64,000 bases of DNA from assembly GCA_948144175.1 (NCBI GenBank), contig CANXME010000041.1, forward strand, positions 62,001 to 126,000. Reading direction: 5' to 3'. A program made the position numbers and the translations under genes. The notes beneath the pieces were generated by a model, which was not told the origin of the DNA, did no database searches, and saw only the letters and a program-made list of their open reading frames with translations. This document shows positions 63,801-64,000 of the stretch, piece by piece. Origin of the DNA: Closterium sp. NIES-65 (lineage: Eukaryota > Streptophyta > Zygnematophyceae > Desmidiales > Closteriaceae). Position 1 is the stretch's first letter. The number at the start of each line of letters is the position of its first letter.

Positions 63801-64000
63801 CCTGGAGAAGCACGGGGGAGACATCCCGGGCAGCCTGGAAGATTTGCTTGCGCTGCCCGGCGTCGGGCCTAAGATGGCCTACTTGGTGCGTGTGGGTGGT
63901 GAGGTGAGAGATGGGGAGGTTGGGGAAATGCGGGAGAGAGAGCGAGGTGATGCCCCATGCCCCATGCCCCATGCCCTGTCGCACAGATGATGAACGTGGC
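60806..64000 (+). CDS. NTH1: Endonuclease III-type DNA glycosylase/AP lyase (3' end outside window)
   Basis: Exons 60,806-61,810, 62,316-62,382, 63,370-63,461, 63,748-63,885 and 63,987 onward join in one frame. The first ~335 residues hold an A/R/S-rich possible organelle transit peptide, a long non-catalytic region with imperfect repeats (four VKRE/VKKE motifs; GMA(V/L)..EA repeats), and then [12 protein letters not shown]...[12 protein letters not shown], the usual entry to the NTH fold. Later exons give [26 protein letters not shown]..., [15 protein letters not shown] and the helix-hairpin-helix [11 protein letters not shown], whose lysine (63,871-63,873) is the catalytic Schiff-base residue of the family. 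The partner aspartate and the 4Fe-4S cysteines would lie beyond the window. Role: removal of oxidised pyrimidines in base excision repair. Later ATGs (60,887, 60,977) are possible starts. Confidence 0.88.
61784..62035 (+). repeat. 33-bp repeat carrying the NTH1 exon 1 donor
   Basis: About seven units containing GGGCATGGGGGAGAAG then GTGGGTCAAGG are present. Each offers the same donor (AAG|GTGGGT). I use the first; because 33 is a multiple of three, using a later one would add 11 residues per unit. Confidence 0.88.
62490..62812 (+). repeat. Exon 2-end duplicates and ~40-bp array in NTH1 intron 2
   Basis: 62,490-62,540 repeats the exon 2 coding end ([17 protein letters not shown]). About seven units with GCATGCGCCTGTCACTCGCA and GTGCGTGCAGC follow, each a copy of the exon-donor boundary. 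A third trace of CATGCTCTCCTCGCA is at 62,818-62,833. Confidence 0.87.
63262..63325 (+). repeat. Decoy copy of NTH1 exon 3 start
   Basis: CCACCACCAG then GCGAAGTGGCACGTCTGCAAG copies the true exon 3 start at 63,370 (CACCACCAG, GTGCAGTGGCACGGATGCATG) but loses the frame (TGA within ~50 bases). Confidence 0.8.

Overview
The window is nuclear DNA of a GC-rich, intron-dense member of the green plant lineage. The evidence is a plant-type SRP (7SL) RNA, Copia LTR retrotransposons with initiator-Met-type primer sites, a RAMP4/SERP1 gene, a root-cap-domain secreted protein, a CHD1-type remodeller and an endonuclease III gene. All the protein genes are spliced with GT-AG introns. The style of the Copia elements (long Gly- and PGGAE-rich linkers) and the low-complexity introns suggest a streptophyte alga, possibly a desmid. 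That placement is inference, not proof.

Layout. 1-11,207: two related Copia elements. A plus-strand copy (Copia-A, 3-523 and 6,861-11,207) appears to be split by a minus-strand copy (Copia-B, 524-6,860). 11,208-13,908: an 11-bp GC-rich minisatellite, an isolated LTR with its primer site, and the 5' LTR, primer site and gag of a third, minus-strand Copia element. 13,909-33,912: a very large inverted repeat. Its left arm is about 6.8 kb and its right arm about 11 kb. The inner arm segments are nearly identical, while tandem-array copy numbers differ in the outer parts. A loop of about 2.2 kb contains a complete three-exon RAMP4/SERP1 gene whose first coding exon is only the ATG. The arms consist of tandem repeats and of repeated exon/intron-like modules whose splice signals all point outwards. 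33,913-36,900: simple repeats and unassigned sequence. 36,916-37,841: a small EF-hand membrane protein gene (5' end not found). 38,721-40,810: a secreted PAN-like plus root-cap-like protein, four exons. 42,710-59,778: a 21-exon CHD1-type chromatin remodeller; my exon model sums to 6,885 nt in one frame (2,294 aa). 60,270-60,567: SRP RNA. 60,806 to the end: NTH1-type DNA glycosylase/AP lyase, cut by the window edge.

The most unusual signals are: (1) the roughly 20-kb inverted repeat around RAMP4, with homologous intron-like units recurring between unlike exon-like blocks; (2) repeated partial duplication of exon edges inside the introns of CHD1 and NTH1, leaving many decoy acceptors and donors, including about 15.5 copies of a 110-bp unit that each carry a copy of one exon start; and (3) a small TTAA-flanked MITE present in one palindrome arm and cleanly absent from the other.

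The genes are ordinary eukaryotic housekeeping functions: ER translocon support, calcium binding, secretion, chromatin remodelling, SRP targeting and base excision repair. They do not form an operon-like system.
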